Positions 7,848-17,504 of a stretch of 52,281 nucleotides of DNA are shown one piece after another. The notes beneath the pieces are model-generated. The model did not search any database, was not told where the DNA came from, and saw only the letters and a program-made list of their open reading frames with translations. The DNA is from Scatosoma sp045594025 (lineage in GTDB: Bacteria; Bacillota; Clostridia; Christensenellales; Borkfalkiaceae): assembly GCA_045594025.1 (NCBI GenBank), contig JAZNXS010000048.1, forward strand, positions 1-52,281. Reading direction: 5' to 3'. Made by a program: the position numbers and the translations under genes. Within the stretch, counting starts at the first letter, position 1. Each line of letters starts with the position of its first letter.

Positions 7848-8513
7848 ATGGAAAATACCAACGAAATCAATCAAAAAATTGCAAAGAATTTGATATATTA
7901 CCGTAAAAAAGCAGGGTTGACACAGGCAGAGCTTGCGGAAAAGATCAGCTATTCGGATAAGTCGGTGTCAAAATGGGAATCAGGTAACGGTATTCCTGAC
8001 GTCTACACGTTGTTACAGCTTGCAAAATTATACAAAATAAGCATGAACGACTTGGTGGGGGAAGAAACGGCGGTAAGAGAAAAACAACCGAAAAAGAAAA
8101 ACACGGGGTTGCACATTTTAATCACGCTTTTATCCTGTGGAATCGTATGGCTGGTTGCCATTCTCGTGTTTGTCAGCTTACAGATTGCTAAGCCTAACGG
8201 GCCTTGGTGGATTGCCTTCTTGTATGCGGTGATGATCAGCGCGATCGTTGTCGTCGTATATGCGTCGATTTGGAAATATAGACTGTTGAACTTTTTTGCG
8301 GTCAGTACTTTGGTGTGGATGTCGTTGACATGTCTATACGTAACCTGCCGGGCGATTGCCTTGGCAAACGGGTCTGATTACGGCGCGCTTTGGTGCGTAT
8401 TCCTTTTGGGAATCCCTTTGCAAGTGTTAGAGGTTTTATGGACGTTCTTCCGTTCGTTGTTGCGAAAACAGCGAGGTATGTCCGAAACGAAAACGAAAAA
8501 AATAGAGGACTGA
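7848..8513 (+). CDS. XRE-family transcriptional regulator with four membrane segments
   Basis: The N-terminus (about 10-65) is a Cro/C1-type helix-turn-helix: YYRKKAGLTQAELAEKISYS followed by SVSKWESGNGIPD. After a basic linker (PKKK) come four hydrophobic segments (roughly 87-111, 119-140, 147-170, 180-203). Membrane-tethered XRE regulators are known in Firmicutes, but the signal for this one cannot be told from sequence. It starts the mcsA-mcsB-clpC-aro block, in the place where other Firmicutes carry ctsR. There is no Shine-Dalgarno, and the promoter leaves no room for a leader. Regulation of the downstream operon, or of itself, is my inference. No CtsR-type or other protein is encoded between it and mcsA. 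Confidence 0.9.
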   Translation: MENTNEINQKIAKNLIYYRKKAGLTQAELAEKISYSDKSVSKWESGNGIPDVYTLLQLAKLYKISMNDLVGEETAVREKQPKKKNTGLHILITLLSCGIVWLVAILVFVSLQIAKPNGPWWIAFLYAVMISAIVVVVYASIWKYRLLNFFAVSTLVWMSLTCLYVTCRAIALANGSDYGALWCVFLLGIPLQVLEVLWTFFRSLLRKQRGMSETKTKKIED

Positions 8514-8519
8514 TTTTGT

Positions 8520-9053
8520 ATGCGATGTTTTTATTGTCATAAAAATGAGGCTACTAAGTCATACGAACGAAAAATAAACGGCAAGCGCGAACATGAATAC
8601 TATTGCCAGGAATGTTATGCGCAAATGTTTCTTGATGAAGAAGGGGCGGAGGGCGAAGTATCGCTTTCCGCTTGTCCGTATTGCGGCACTACGTTAGCGG
8701 AGTTTAAAGCAAGTTCTTTGGTGGGATGTCCGTATTGTTATCGTACGCTGTTGGGGAAAATTGTCCCAACGATCGTACGTATGCAGGGGGATAATTGCGG
8801 TCATAGGGGGAAGAAACAGCCTCTTTCCGTCGATGATGAAATTCTGTTCGACCGCGCCACGTTTGTAACAGAGGCGGAGCGCAACAGCTATCGTGAATCC
8901 TTGGCGGAGAAGGAACGTTTCCAGCGTCAAAACCGTGAATTGCAAGCGTTGATGACCTATTCGGAATTGGATGGCGAGCGCCGAGAGGAATATCGGGACA
9001 AGCTGGAACGTATGAGGAAAACGGGCAAGGTGGAGGATGAAATCGTATGGTAG
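8520..9053 (+). CDS. mcsA: McsA, protein-arginine kinase activator
   Basis: McsA binds and activates the arginine kinase McsB, which marks proteins for ClpC-ClpP. The 177-aa protein has the family layout: CFYC and CQEC zinc-binding pairs near the N-terminus (about 3-6 and 29-32), then CPYC pairs (about 52-55 and 69-72), and a charged helical C-terminal region corresponding to the UVR-like motif. The gene lies 6 nt after the XRE regulator and overlaps mcsB by 7 nt, so translation is probably coupled. The zinc fingers are complete. The UVR part is recognisable by position more than by strict sequence. Confidence 0.92.
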   Translation: MRCFYCHKNEATKSYERKINGKREHEYYCQECYAQMFLDEEGAEGEVSLSACPYCGTTLAEFKASSLVGCPYCYRTLLGKIVPTIVRMQGDNCGHRGKKQPLSVDDEILFDRATFVTEAERNSYRESLAEKERFQRQNRELQALMTYSELDGERREEYRDKLERMRKTGKVEDEIVW

Positions 9054-10090
9054 ACAACACCCCCGAATTTATTAAAAAAATCGTTATTTCCACCCGAATT
9101 CGTTTGGCGAGAAATTTCGCGGGATTCCCTTTCCCGACAAAAATGAAGCCCGCACACGAAAAAGAAGTATTGCATCTGGTAGAAGCCGGCTTGCAGGCGG
9201 TGGAACGCGAAGGATACGTTCGTTATGATATGGCAACGATTAGGGAAAGCATGCTTAGTTACTTTCAGGAAAGAAAGTTGGTCAGCCCTGCGTTGCTGCG
9301 TAAAAAGGAAAATAGGGCGGTGTTTTTATCCGCCGACCACGAAGTTTCCATTATGGTCAATGAAGAGGACCATTTGCGGGAACAATATATAGCGAAAGGA
9401 TTTCAGTTGTATAACGCATACGAGCGAATTAGCGCTTTAGACGATGGGCTGGCGGACGCTTTGGATTTTGCGTATGATAAAAAGCTCGGCTATTTGACGG
9501 CTTGTCCCAGTAACCTTGGAACGGGTATGCGCGCTTCGGTGATGATGTATCTGCCCGGCCTTACCTGGACGGGAGAAATAAAGGGACTGCGCGCGATGTT
9601 TAGGGGGAAGGATATGACGTTGCGTGGGTCCATGGGCGAGGGGACGGCGGTGGAAGGCTGCTTGTATCAAATCAGCAACGAACGCACATTGGGCTTATCC
9701 GAAAAGGAAATTTTGGACACCGTTACCGAATTTACGATGCGCATTTGCAATCTGGAACTTTTAGCTAGAGATAAGATGCTTGCCGCTGAGGAAACGGAGC
9801 TTCGAGACCGTTGTTTGCGAGCGTACGGCACGTTGACGAATTGTGCGCTGTTGGATTCCTCCGAGTTTGCCTCGAAAATATCCGACGTGCGGCTTGGATT
9901 AACGCTTGGTTTTTTGAAGACGAAAGACTGGCAAAAATTTGAAGAGTTTGTCGACGATATGCAACCGGCGGCGTTTTGTATGAACAACAATTTGCAAGGG
10001 GAAAGCGAACGCTATTTTGATGAGGTTCGCGCGGAGACGGTAGGTACGGTCCTGCCGAAGTTGGTACAAGTGATTAAAAGAGGCAGATAA
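9047..10090 (+). CDS. mcsB: Protein-arginine kinase McsB
   Basis: McsB phosphorylates arginine residues on damaged or regulatory proteins; the mark is read by ClpC for degradation. The 347-aa protein shows phosphagen-kinase-like motifs: the phosphate-binding STRIRLARNF (about 15-24), NEEDHLR (about 102-108) and CPSNLGTGMRAS (about 153-164), the last two being the active-site loop and guanidino-substrate region. It overlaps mcsA and is followed 26 nt later by clpC. Family length and all key segments are intact, so activity is expected. Confidence 0.97.
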   Translation: MVDNTPEFIKKIVISTRIRLARNFAGFPFPTKMKPAHEKEVLHLVEAGLQAVEREGYVRYDMATIRESMLSYFQERKLVSPALLRKKENRAVFLSADHEVSIMVNEEDHLREQYIAKGFQLYNAYERISALDDGLADALDFAYDKKLGYLTACPSNLGTGMRASVMMYLPGLTWTGEIKGLRAMFRGKDMTLRGSMGEGTAVEGCLYQISNERTLGLSEKEILDTVTEFTMRICNLELLARDKMLAAEETELRDRCLRAYGTLTNCALLDSSEFASKISDVRLGLTLGFLKTKDWQKFEEFVDDMQPAAFCMNNNLQGESERYFDEVRAETVGTVLPKLVQVIKRGR

Positions 10091-10116
10091 TTGGCCCGTT
10101 TGGGCGAGAGGTGATT

Positions 10117-12714
10117 ATGTATCCTTTGTCAAAAACGACGAAAAACTTTCAAAAGGTATTTGAAATCGCAGGGTTGACGGCTGCGCAGCTCAACACGCAG
10201 TTTATCGGCAGCGAGCATTTTATTTGCGCTTTTTTAAGCGTACCCGAATGCGAAGCGTATAAAATCCTTGTAGCGCAGGGCGTTAATAAGGATGAATACG
10301 GTGCTTTATTTGTGAAGAGCGTGGATAAATCGTTCACCGATCCGGGTATGACGCCTCGTACGCGCCAGGTATATGACAGAGCAGGCGAAGCGGCGGAGCG
10401 CGACGGCTTGACGCCGGGTACGGCGCACATGCTGCAGCAGATTTTAAACATTGAGTGCATCGGCGTGCAGTTTTTGAGAAAGTTTGCGAATATTGACAAA
10501 CTGAAGGAGGAAACGGCGCGCGCTTTGCACGTATTGAAGGTGAAGAAAGAATGGGGAGAACCTACGGAGGAGGAATCCACGTCGTATAGTCCTTTTGGGG
10601 GCGCGTACGGCGGTTTAGACGCGGCGCTTTCCGAACTTTCGGAGCTGGAATCTTCCGTATTAACGGAAGAAAAACATGGTGAGAAAGAGGAAAAAATCAA
10701 GCGTCAAAAGGCGTATTCTCGTAAGGAATCGGAAAAGCTGGAAGGCTGTGGCATCGATATGACCGCAAGGGCGAAAAAGGGAAAAATGGATCCCGTCATC
10801 GGCCGTCAAAAAGAGATTGAGAAAGTGGTGCAAGTACTCTCTCGCCGTATGAAGAATAATCCTGTGCTCGTGGGAGAGCCGGGCGTCGGTAAAAGCGCAA
10901 TTATCGAGGGGCTTTCTCAACTGATTGTCAAAAATGAAGTGCCCGAACAGTTGTACAATAAGCGAGTATTTTCAGTAGATTTGCCGGGTATGTTGGCAGG
11001 TACGCGTTACCGCGGTGATTTTGAAGAAAAGCTTAAAAATCTTTTAGAGACGGTAATGGAGGATGGTGACATCGTTCTTTTTATCGATGAAATCCACACT
11101 TTGGTGGGAGCAGGCGGCTCGTCCGAGGGTAGCATGGACGCGGCGAACATCTTAAAGCCCTTACTTGCGCGTGGGGATTTGCAGGTGATTGGGGCGACGA
11201 CGATTGAAGAATACCGCAAATATATTGAAAAAGACAGCGCGTTGGAAAGACGCTTTACGCCCGTATTCGTGGAAGAACCTTCGGAAAAGGATACGATAGA
11301 AATTATTCGTGGACTTCGTCCTAAGTACGAAGAGCATCATGAGATTGCAATCACGGACGAGGCAATCGAGGCGGCGGTGCAGCTTTCCTCCCGTTATATC
11401 ACGGATAGATTTTTACCTGATAAGGCAATCGATTTGGTGGACGAGGCGGCGGCAAGGGTGCGCATCGTAGAAAACGGCGGTAGTATCGAATTGCAGGAAA
11501 TTGAAAAAGAAATCGCCGTATTGAAAGAAGAGGAAGAAATGCACGTGCAGTGCGGAAAGCCCGCGCTTGCTATGGAAGCGAGAAAACAGCGCATGTACGC
11601 AGAGGATAAAAAGCACGCATTGGAAATGGCACAAAAGCCCAGATACGTGGACGGCAGACCTGCCATTTGCAGGGAACACGTGGCGGCAATCGTCAGCGCA
11701 AGGGTGCGTATTCCGCTTTTGAAAATTACGCAGGAAGAGGGCGAAAAGCTCATGCGTCTTGAAGAGGATTTGCATAGACGTATCATCGGTCAAAACGAGG
11801 CGGTTAATGCGGTTACCAAGGCGATTCGGCGTGCCAGGGCAGGGTTAAAGGATCCGTCTAGGCCGATTGGCTCGTTTATCTTTGTCGGGCCTACGGGGGT
11901 AGGTAAAACCGACCTTTGTAAGGCGCTTGCAGAAGCGTTGTTCGGCTCGGAAGAGCAGATGATTCGCTTGGATATGAGCGAATATATGGAAAAGCAATCC
12001 ATTTCCAAATTGATCGGCGCGCCTCCGGGGTATGTCGGTTATGAGGATTTACAAACGGGACAGCTTACGGAAAAGGTACGCACGAAGCCCTATTGCGTCA
12101 TTTTGTTTGACGAGATTGAAAAGGCGCATCCCGACGTATTCAACCTGCTTTTGCAGATTTTGGACGACGGACGTTTAACAGATAGCAAGGGCAGAACGGT
12201 CAGCTTCAAGAACGCGGTGATCATTCTCACTTCCAACGTCGGCGCGCAGATCGCAGAGAGCGATCGCACGGGCGTTTACGGCTTTGGCGGTAGCGGAAAA
12301 GAGGACCATGGCGCAGATGAACGCCAGTACGAATCGATGCGTGAAAATATCACGAAGACGTTGAAAGAGAAATTCCGCCCCGAATTTTTAAATCGAATGG
12401 ACGATATTATCGTATTCCACCGTTTAACGGAAGAGGATTGCGTAAGAATTGGCAGGAAAATTGTGGAAGGATTGGCGAAACGCTTGCTCGAACAACGCGG
12501 TATTGTGTTGACGGTTACGGAGATGGCGCTTGCAACGCTCGTGAAAGAAGGATATGACGCTCAGTATGGCGCAAGACCTTTGAAACGAGTGATTCAAAAG
12601 CGAATTGAGGATAAACTCTCTGAGGAAATTTTACTCGGGAAAATCCGCAACGGACAGCATGTTACGGTGGATGTATACGCAGGCGAATTGGTGTTTGCAA
12701 CGAGAAGCGCATAG
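10117..12714 (+). CDS. clpC: ClpC, AAA+ unfoldase of the Clp protease
   Basis: ClpC unfolds proteins, including arginine-phosphorylated ones, and feeds them to ClpP. The 865-aa protein has an N-terminal Clp_N double repeat (about 1-145), a first AAA+ domain with Walker A GEPGVGKS (253-260), a middle coiled-coil domain near 410-470, and a second AAA+ domain with GPTGVGKT (591-598) and a GFGGSG segment matching the ClpP-contact loop. The ATG at 10117 lies behind AGAGGTG; an in-frame GTG six bases earlier is part of that ribosome-binding site. The length is slightly above the usual for ClpC, mainly from the linker after the N-domain, which is Ser/Glu-rich. Only 11 nt separate it from aroC. Confidence 0.97.
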   Translation: MYPLSKTTKNFQKVFEIAGLTAAQLNTQFIGSEHFICAFLSVPECEAYKILVAQGVNKDEYGALFVKSVDKSFTDPGMTPRTRQVYDRAGEAAERDGLTPGTAHMLQQILNIECIGVQFLRKFANIDKLKEETARALHVLKVKKEWGEPTEEESTSYSPFGGAYGGLDAALSELSELESSVLTEEKHGEKEEKIKRQKAYSRKESEKLEGCGIDMTARAKKGKMDPVIGRQKEIEKVVQVLSRRMKNNPVLVGEPGVGKSAIIEGLSQLIVKNEVPEQLYNKRVFSVDLPGMLAGTRYRGDFEEKLKNLLETVMEDGDIVLFIDEIHTLVGAGGSSEGSMDAANILKPLLARGDLQVIGATTIEEYRKYIEKDSALERRFTPVFVEEPSEKDTIEIIRGLRPKYEEHHEIAITDEAIEAAVQLSSRYITDRFLPDKAIDLVDEAAARVRIVENGGSIELQEIEKEIAVLKEEEEMHVQCGKPALAMEARKQRMYAEDKKHALEMAQKPRYVDGRPAICREHVAAIVSARVRIPLLKITQEEGEKLMRLEEDLHRRIIGQNEAVNAVTKAIRRARAGLKDPSRPIGSFIFVGPTGVGKTDLCKALAEALFGSEEQMIRLDMSEYMEKQSISKLIGAPPGYVGYEDLQTGQLTEKVRTKPYCVILFDEIEKAHPDVFNLLLQILDDGRLTDSKGRTVSFKNAVIILTSNVGAQIAESDRTGVYGFGGSGKEDHGADERQYESMRENITKTLKEKFRPEFLNRMDDIIVFHRLTEEDCVRIGRKIVEGLAKRLLEQRGIVLTVTEMALATLVKEGYDAQYGARPLKRVIQKRIEDKLSEEILLGKIRNGQHVTVDVYAGELVFATRSA

Positions 12715-12725
12715 GGAGACGGATT

Positions 12726-13865
12726 ATGAAATTAACGACGGCAGGGGAATCACACGGAAAGGCTTTGATTGCGATTATTGAAGGCTTACCTGCACATTTG
12801 AAAATCGATATAGAAAAAATCAACGAAGCCCTCAGCTTACGCCAAAGCGGCTACGGCAGAGGCGCTCGCCAAAAAATCGAAAAGGACCGCGTGGAAATTC
12901 TTACGGGGGTTAGAAATGGAGAAACGTTGGGTAGCCCCGTAACCCTTTGTATTTACAATAAAGATTTCGCCAACTGGGAATCTTCGATGTCTTCCGAGGC
13001 TTGCGACGGGCAGGCGATGGCGGCGAAAAAGTTAACGAAGGTCCGTCCCGGTCATGCTGACTTGACGGGTATGTTGAAGTTTGGACAGGCTGATGCGAGA
13101 AATATTTTAGAACGCGCATCGGCAAGAGAAACGGCAATCCGTGTGGCGGCAGGCGAGATTTACCGTCAGTATCTTTTGTCCCTTGGGGTGGAAATCGGCG
13201 GTTACGTTTCCGAGGTTTGTGGAATAAAAGACGAGGGCATGTACGCGTTTAACGAGCTTTCTCGTGCAAAAACTACAGAACTGGGTATGCTGGATGTGGA
13301 AAAATCTCGCTTGGCAATGGAAAAAATCGCGCAATTAAAAAAGGATGGGGATACGGCAGGCGGCGTTGTGGAAATTCGCGTGAAAGGCTTAAAAAGCGGC
13401 TTCGGTAGCGTGATGACGTACACGGAAAAACTGGATGCGCAGCTTGCACAAGGACTCATGAGTATTCAAGCGGTCAAAGGCGTGGAAGTGGGCGCTGGAT
13501 TCGCGGTAGCGGAAAAGAGTGGCAAGGAAATTCACGATGAAATTTGCTATGAGGAAGGTAGAGGGTACTACCGCGCAAGCAATCGCGCAGGCGGTATTGA
13601 AGGCGGTATGTCTAACGGAGAAGAGATAGTACTTCGTGTGGCGATGAAGCCGATTCCTACCTTAATGAAAGGGCTTAAAACGGTAGATTTTGAAACGAAA
13701 GAACAGGCTGTGGCTGCTTCTGAACGCAGCGACGTCTGCGCAATTTTTGCTTTGGAAGTGATTGCGGAAAGCGTAGTTTCGCAGGTTTTGGCGGATGCCG
13801 TTGCAAAACGGCTTGGCGGCGATACGATGGAAGAAGTCATCGAACGCTATCAGAAAATTTCTTAA
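12726..13865 (+). CDS. aroC: Chorismate synthase
   Basis: AroC converts EPSP to chorismate with reduced FMN, the last common step of aromatic biosynthesis. The 379-aa protein starts with TTAGESHGKALIAI, contains RQSGYGRG, RPGHADLTG and RASARETAIRVAAGE, all signature segments of the family. It is the first of six consecutive shikimate genes and is placed 11 nt after clpC, within what looks like the same transcript. No internal promoter or terminator was seen between clpC and aroC. Confidence 0.98.
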   Translation: MKLTTAGESHGKALIAIIEGLPAHLKIDIEKINEALSLRQSGYGRGARQKIEKDRVEILTGVRNGETLGSPVTLCIYNKDFANWESSMSSEACDGQAMAAKKLTKVRPGHADLTGMLKFGQADARNILERASARETAIRVAAGEIYRQYLLSLGVEIGGYVSEVCGIKDEGMYAFNELSRAKTTELGMLDVEKSRLAMEKIAQLKKDGDTAGGVVEIRVKGLKSGFGSVMTYTEKLDAQLAQGLMSIQAVKGVEVGAGFAVAEKSGKEIHDEICYEEGRGYYRASNRAGGIEGGMSNGEEIVLRVAMKPIPTLMKGLKTVDFETKEQAVAASERSDVCAIFALEVIAESVVSQVLADAVAKRLGGDTMEEVIERYQKIS

Positions 13866-13871
13866 ACGGTT

Positions 13872-14936
13872 ATGGAAACGATTGGGTTAAAAACGCCTTC
13901 TATGGAAGGCAAAATATACGTTGGGACGGACATTATAAAGCAACGTTTGCCCCATCTTACGAAAGGACAAAAAAATTTCGTTTTGACAGATTCCAACGTA
14001 TTTTCTTTATATTCCGCATGGTTTGAAATATGGTTCTCAGGTACGGAGATTTTTGTTTTAGAAGCAGGGGAGGAATATAAAAACTTCCATTCGCTTTATG
14101 CGATTTTAGAGAAAATGACGGAGGCAGGGCTGCATCGAACGTCCAGATTGTTTGCGGTTGGCGGCGGCGTAGTTGGGGATATCGGCGGTTTGGCGGCGGC
14201 TTTATATATGCGCGGTATTTCGTGTGTGCAAATCCCCACCACGCTTTTGGCACAGGTGGATAGTAGCGTCGGAGGAAAGACGGCGGTGGACCTTGGCGGT
14301 GTGAAAAACGTAGTCGGGGCATTTTATCAACCGCAAGAAGTGTTGGTCGATCCAACGTTTTTAAAAACTTTGCCGCAAAGAGAAATTAAATGCGGCGTTG
14401 GAGAAATCGTCAAGTATGCGGCTCTCAACGGCGAAATCTTTGATTTATTGGAAGAGAACACGGATAAATTGACCGAGCTTTCGTTTTTGGAAACGTTGAT
14501 TGTTGCTTGCATTCGGCATAAAGCGAACGTCGTGCAAGTGGATGAAAAGGAAAACGGAGAACGCCGTAGCTTAAACGTTGGGCATACGACGGGGCATGCA
14601 ATCGAACTCGCTAGCGGACTTTCACATGGAGAAAGCGTGTTGTACGGCATGCGTTTTGAAACGCTGATGGCAATGCAATACGGCGTATGTGAGAAAGCCT
14701 ACGGGGAACGGTTGCTTGCGATTGTCGATAAAGCGATTGCGCAGGCTCCGCAAGACAATGTAGATTTTTCCAATATTGAGAAGGATGCGCAAAAAGCGCG
14801 TTCGGATAAGAAAAATACCGAAGACGGAAAAATCAACATGGTGGTGGCGAAGAGAAAGGGCGAATGGGCGATGTTCTCATTGCCGTTTGAAAGCTATTGT
14901 AAGGTATTAAAAGATATTGCGGCGAAACAGGAATAG
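13872..14936 (+). CDS. aroB: 3-dehydroquinate synthase
   Basis: AroB cyclises DAHP to 3-dehydroquinate using NAD and a metal ion. The 354-aa protein contains GGGVVGDIGGLAAALYMRG and PTTLLAQVDSSVGGKTAVD, the NAD- and substrate-binding segments, and the metal-ligand histidines in NVGHTTGHAIE and the SHGESV stretch. The start codon lies 6 nt after the aroC stop and has no obvious Shine-Dalgarno, so it probably depends on translational coupling with aroC. Confidence 0.97.
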   Translation: METIGLKTPSMEGKIYVGTDIIKQRLPHLTKGQKNFVLTDSNVFSLYSAWFEIWFSGTEIFVLEAGEEYKNFHSLYAILEKMTEAGLHRTSRLFAVGGGVVGDIGGLAAALYMRGISCVQIPTTLLAQVDSSVGGKTAVDLGGVKNVVGAFYQPQEVLVDPTFLKTLPQREIKCGVGEIVKYAALNGEIFDLLEENTDKLTELSFLETLIVACIRHKANVVQVDEKENGERRSLNVGHTTGHAIELASGLSHGESVLYGMRFETLMAMQYGVCEKAYGERLLAIVDKAIAQAPQDNVDFSNIEKDAQKARSDKKNTEDGKINMVVAKRKGEWAMFSLPFESYCKVLKDIAAKQE

Positions 14937-14949
14937 AGAGGTAGCAGGT

Positions 14950-16206
14950 ATGCAACGAATTCAACCGAGATCGGTTTTTGAGGGGGAGTTTAAGCTTCCC
15001 GGTGATAAATCTATTACCCATCGCGCTATTATGCTTAACGGCGGCGCGGAGGGTGAATCCGTCATTACGAATGCGCTGATGGGGGAAGATTGTGTTTCCA
15101 CCTGCCGTTGCATGCGTGCGCTCGGTGCGGAAATCGACATTAACGGTACAACTTTGCATGTGAAAGGTACGCCGAGATTTCGTCGGGCAAGAGATTTGAA
15201 TTGCGGCAATTCGGGTACGACCATTCGCCTTTTGACCGGTTTTGTGGCTGGGAAAGGCATTGACGCAACGCTTTATGGGGACGATTCGTTGTCATCGCGG
15301 CCGATGAATCGCGTAGCAGAGCCGCTTGCATTGCTTGGCGCGGACGTAAAAACGACAGATGGTCATGCGCCCGTTTACGTTTCGCCAAAGTCTTTACACG
15401 GCGCTAACGTGCAGTTGAATATTGCTTCCGCGCAGGTGAAAAGCGCCGTCCTTCTCGCAGGAATTTCCGCGGAAGGGGAAACTTCGGTGACCGAGCCCGT
15501 AAAATCTCGTGATCATACGGAAAGAATGCTTGGTGCGATGGGCGCGGATATTGAAGAAGACGGCAACACGGTCACCGTGCGCAAAAGCGAGCTTCACGCC
15601 ATCGACGTGTCCGTGCCTTCGGATATTTCCTCGGCGGCGTACTTCATGGCGCTTGGTGCATTGAAAGGGAATGTACTTTGCAAAAACGTGGGAATCAACC
15701 CGACAAGAACGGGCATTTTAAAGGCGTTCAATCGACTTGGCGTGAATTTCTCGTTGATGAATCAACGCATTTCGGGCGGCGAGGCAATGGCGGATATTTT
15801 AGTGGAGAAATCCCCTTTACAAGCCATCGAACTGACGGCGCAGGACGTGCCTTCGATGATTGACGAACTGCCTTTGATTGCTTTACTGTGCGCTTTTGCC
15901 GATGGGGAAAGCCGTATTACGGGCGCGAAGGAATTACGCGTGAAGGAAAGCGACAGAATCCGTACCACGGGGGAATTGATTCGCAATATCGGCGGCGAGA
16001 TTGAGGAACTTCCCGATGGGTTTATCATTCGCGGTAAAAACAAGTTGCGCGGCGGCGATATCGACAGTTATTTGGATCATCGAATTGCGATGACGGGCGC
16101 GGTAGCGCTGATTGCTAGTGAAAACGGTGGGCATATTCACCGCCCCGAATGCTGTGCGATCTCCTTCCCCGATTTCTTTAAGAAATTAGATATTAAATTG
16201 TATTAA
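14950..16206 (+). CDS. aroA: 3-phosphoshikimate 1-carboxyvinyltransferase (EPSP synthase)
   Basis: AroA transfers enolpyruvyl from PEP to shikimate-3-phosphate. The 418-aa protein shows FKLPGDKSITHRAIM near the N-terminus, NCGNSGTTIRLLTG, and a late KESDRIRTTGELI segment plus SYLDHRIAM, all hallmark EPSP-synthase regions. I place the start at ATG 14950, behind AGAGAGG; the longer frame from 14917 would begin with TTG inside the end of aroB and adds a non-conserved tail. It follows aroB by 13 nt. Confidence 0.97.
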   Translation: MQRIQPRSVFEGEFKLPGDKSITHRAIMLNGGAEGESVITNALMGEDCVSTCRCMRALGAEIDINGTTLHVKGTPRFRRARDLNCGNSGTTIRLLTGFVAGKGIDATLYGDDSLSSRPMNRVAEPLALLGADVKTTDGHAPVYVSPKSLHGANVQLNIASAQVKSAVLLAGISAEGETSVTEPVKSRDHTERMLGAMGADIEEDGNTVTVRKSELHAIDVSVPSDISSAAYFMALGALKGNVLCKNVGINPTRTGILKAFNRLGVNFSLMNQRISGGEAMADILVEKSPLQAIELTAQDVPSMIDELPLIALLCAFADGESRITGAKELRVKESDRIRTTGELIRNIGGEIEELPDGFIIRGKNKLRGGDIDSYLDHRIAMTGAVALIASENGGHIHRPECCAISFPDFFKKLDIKLY

Positions 16207-16224
16207 GAAAGGGGTATGGTCGTG

Positions 16225-17028
16225 ATGAATCGTCAAATAGTACGCTTGGGATTGATCGGGAAAGACGTTAGTAAATCTCATAGCGATCATATTCATACCT
16301 TCATTTTAGAGCAGTGGGGATATTCCTGCAGCTACGAAAAATTCTCTGTGAATAAAGCGGATTTCGATAGCGCTATGCGCAGTCTTATGGGGGATTTCGA
16401 CGGCTTTAACGTTACTATTCCTTATAAGCGCGACGTGATGGCGTATTTGGATGATATTACGGGCGACGCACTTGTATACGGCGCGGTCAATACGGTCGTT
16501 CCACGGCTTGGAAAGGGCTTTAATACGGACGGGGCAGGGTTTATGCTGATGCTGCGCGTCGCAGGTATTGAGGCGCAGGGCAAGAAGGTCCTCGTGCTTG
16601 GTGGCGGCGGTTCGGGTAGAAGTACGGCGGTTGCGTTGAAGATGGCAGGCGCGCAAGTTTCGGTATACCAACGGACGAGAGAAAAACTCGTTGAGCTGTG
16701 CGACGAGCTTGGCGTTGAGGCGGCAGAGAATCCGCAAAGCGGCGGCTATGATATTCTAGTCAACTGCACGGGCGTTGGTATGCACGATACGGAGGGAATT
16801 TCTCCTGTGGGAAGCCAGGCGTTTGACGGTGCAAAAGTGGCAATCGATTTGATTTATACGCCAAAGGAGAGCGAGTTTTTGCGTCTTGCGAAAGAACGTG
16901 GAATAAAGACGCTCAACGGTTCGGCGATGCTCTTTTATCAAGCGTATTTTGCCGATTGTTTTTTCCTTGGCAAAGCGCCGGACGACGCAGAGGCGAAAGC
17001 CTTATATGAATTATATAAAAACAAATGA
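16225..17028 (+). CDS. aroE: Shikimate dehydrogenase
   Basis: AroE reduces 3-dehydroshikimate to shikimate with NADPH. The 267-aa protein has the substrate-binding SKSHSDHIH near the start, NVTIPYKRDV with the catalytic lysine, the nucleotide-binding GGGGSGRSTAVALK and the NGSAMLFYQA segment near the end. ATG 16225 has AAAGGGG ten nt upstream; the in-frame ATG at 16216 would sit only 1-2 nt from that site. It ends by overlapping the out-of-frame start region of aroQ. Confidence 0.95.
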   Translation: MNRQIVRLGLIGKDVSKSHSDHIHTFILEQWGYSCSYEKFSVNKADFDSAMRSLMGDFDGFNVTIPYKRDVMAYLDDITGDALVYGAVNTVVPRLGKGFNTDGAGFMLMLRVAGIEAQGKKVLVLGGGGSGRSTAVALKMAGAQVSVYQRTREKLVELCDELGVEAAENPQSGGYDILVNCTGVGMHDTEGISPVGSQAFDGAKVAIDLIYTPKESEFLRLAKERGIKTLNGSAMLFYQAYFADCFFLGKAPDDAEAKALYELYKNK

Positions 17029-17051
17029 AATCGAACGGAGGACGGACGGTT

Positions 17052-17495
17052 ATGAAATTTTTAGTGATTAACGGAGTAAACCTCAATTTAACGGGGAAAC
17101 GTGAAAAGGGAATTTACGGCGCGGAGACGTTGGAGGAGATCAACGCGAAGATTGCCGCGTATGCGGCTGCAAACGGCGACAGCGTGGATTTCTATCAAAG
17201 CAATATCGAAGGTGAACTGGTAAACGCATTACACAACGCATACCTGGGTGGCTCGTGCGATGGTATTTTGTTGAATGCCGGCGCTTTTACCCATTATAGC
17301 TATGCGCTTCGTGACGCGATTGCGGCAATCGATATTCCTGTGGCTGAGGTGCATATGTCCAACGTACACGCTAGGGAAGAATTCCGCCATCACAGCGTAT
17401 TGTCGGAGGTTTGCAAAGGGGTGGTTTGCGGCTTTGGCTATGCTAGCTATCTCTCCGCGCTTGTTGGGTTGAAGGCGTATATCCAAGCGAAGTGA
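17052..17495 (+). CDS. aroQ: 3-dehydroquinate dehydratase, type II
   Basis: AroQ dehydrates 3-dehydroquinate to 3-dehydroshikimate. The 147-aa size, the NGVNLNLTGKRE opening, the YQSNIEGEL segment, NAGAFTHYSYALRDA and the HMSNVHAREEFRHHSV segment identify the type II (dodecameric) enzyme, not the type I Schiff-base form. ATG 17052 lies behind CGGAGG; earlier in-frame starts add a non-conserved leader. Confidence 0.97.
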   Translation: MKFLVINGVNLNLTGKREKGIYGAETLEEINAKIAAYAAANGDSVDFYQSNIEGELVNALHNAYLGGSCDGILLNAGAFTHYSYALRDAIAAIDIPVAEVHMSNVHAREEFRHHSVLSEVCKGVVCGFGYASYLSALVGLKAYIQAK

Positions 17496-17504
17496 GGTAA
17501 GGAT

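Noticed and set aside
14917..14949. An earlier TTG start for aroA
   Set aside because: It lies inside aroB, adds a non-conserved basic tail, and has no ribosome-binding site; ATG 14950 has one.
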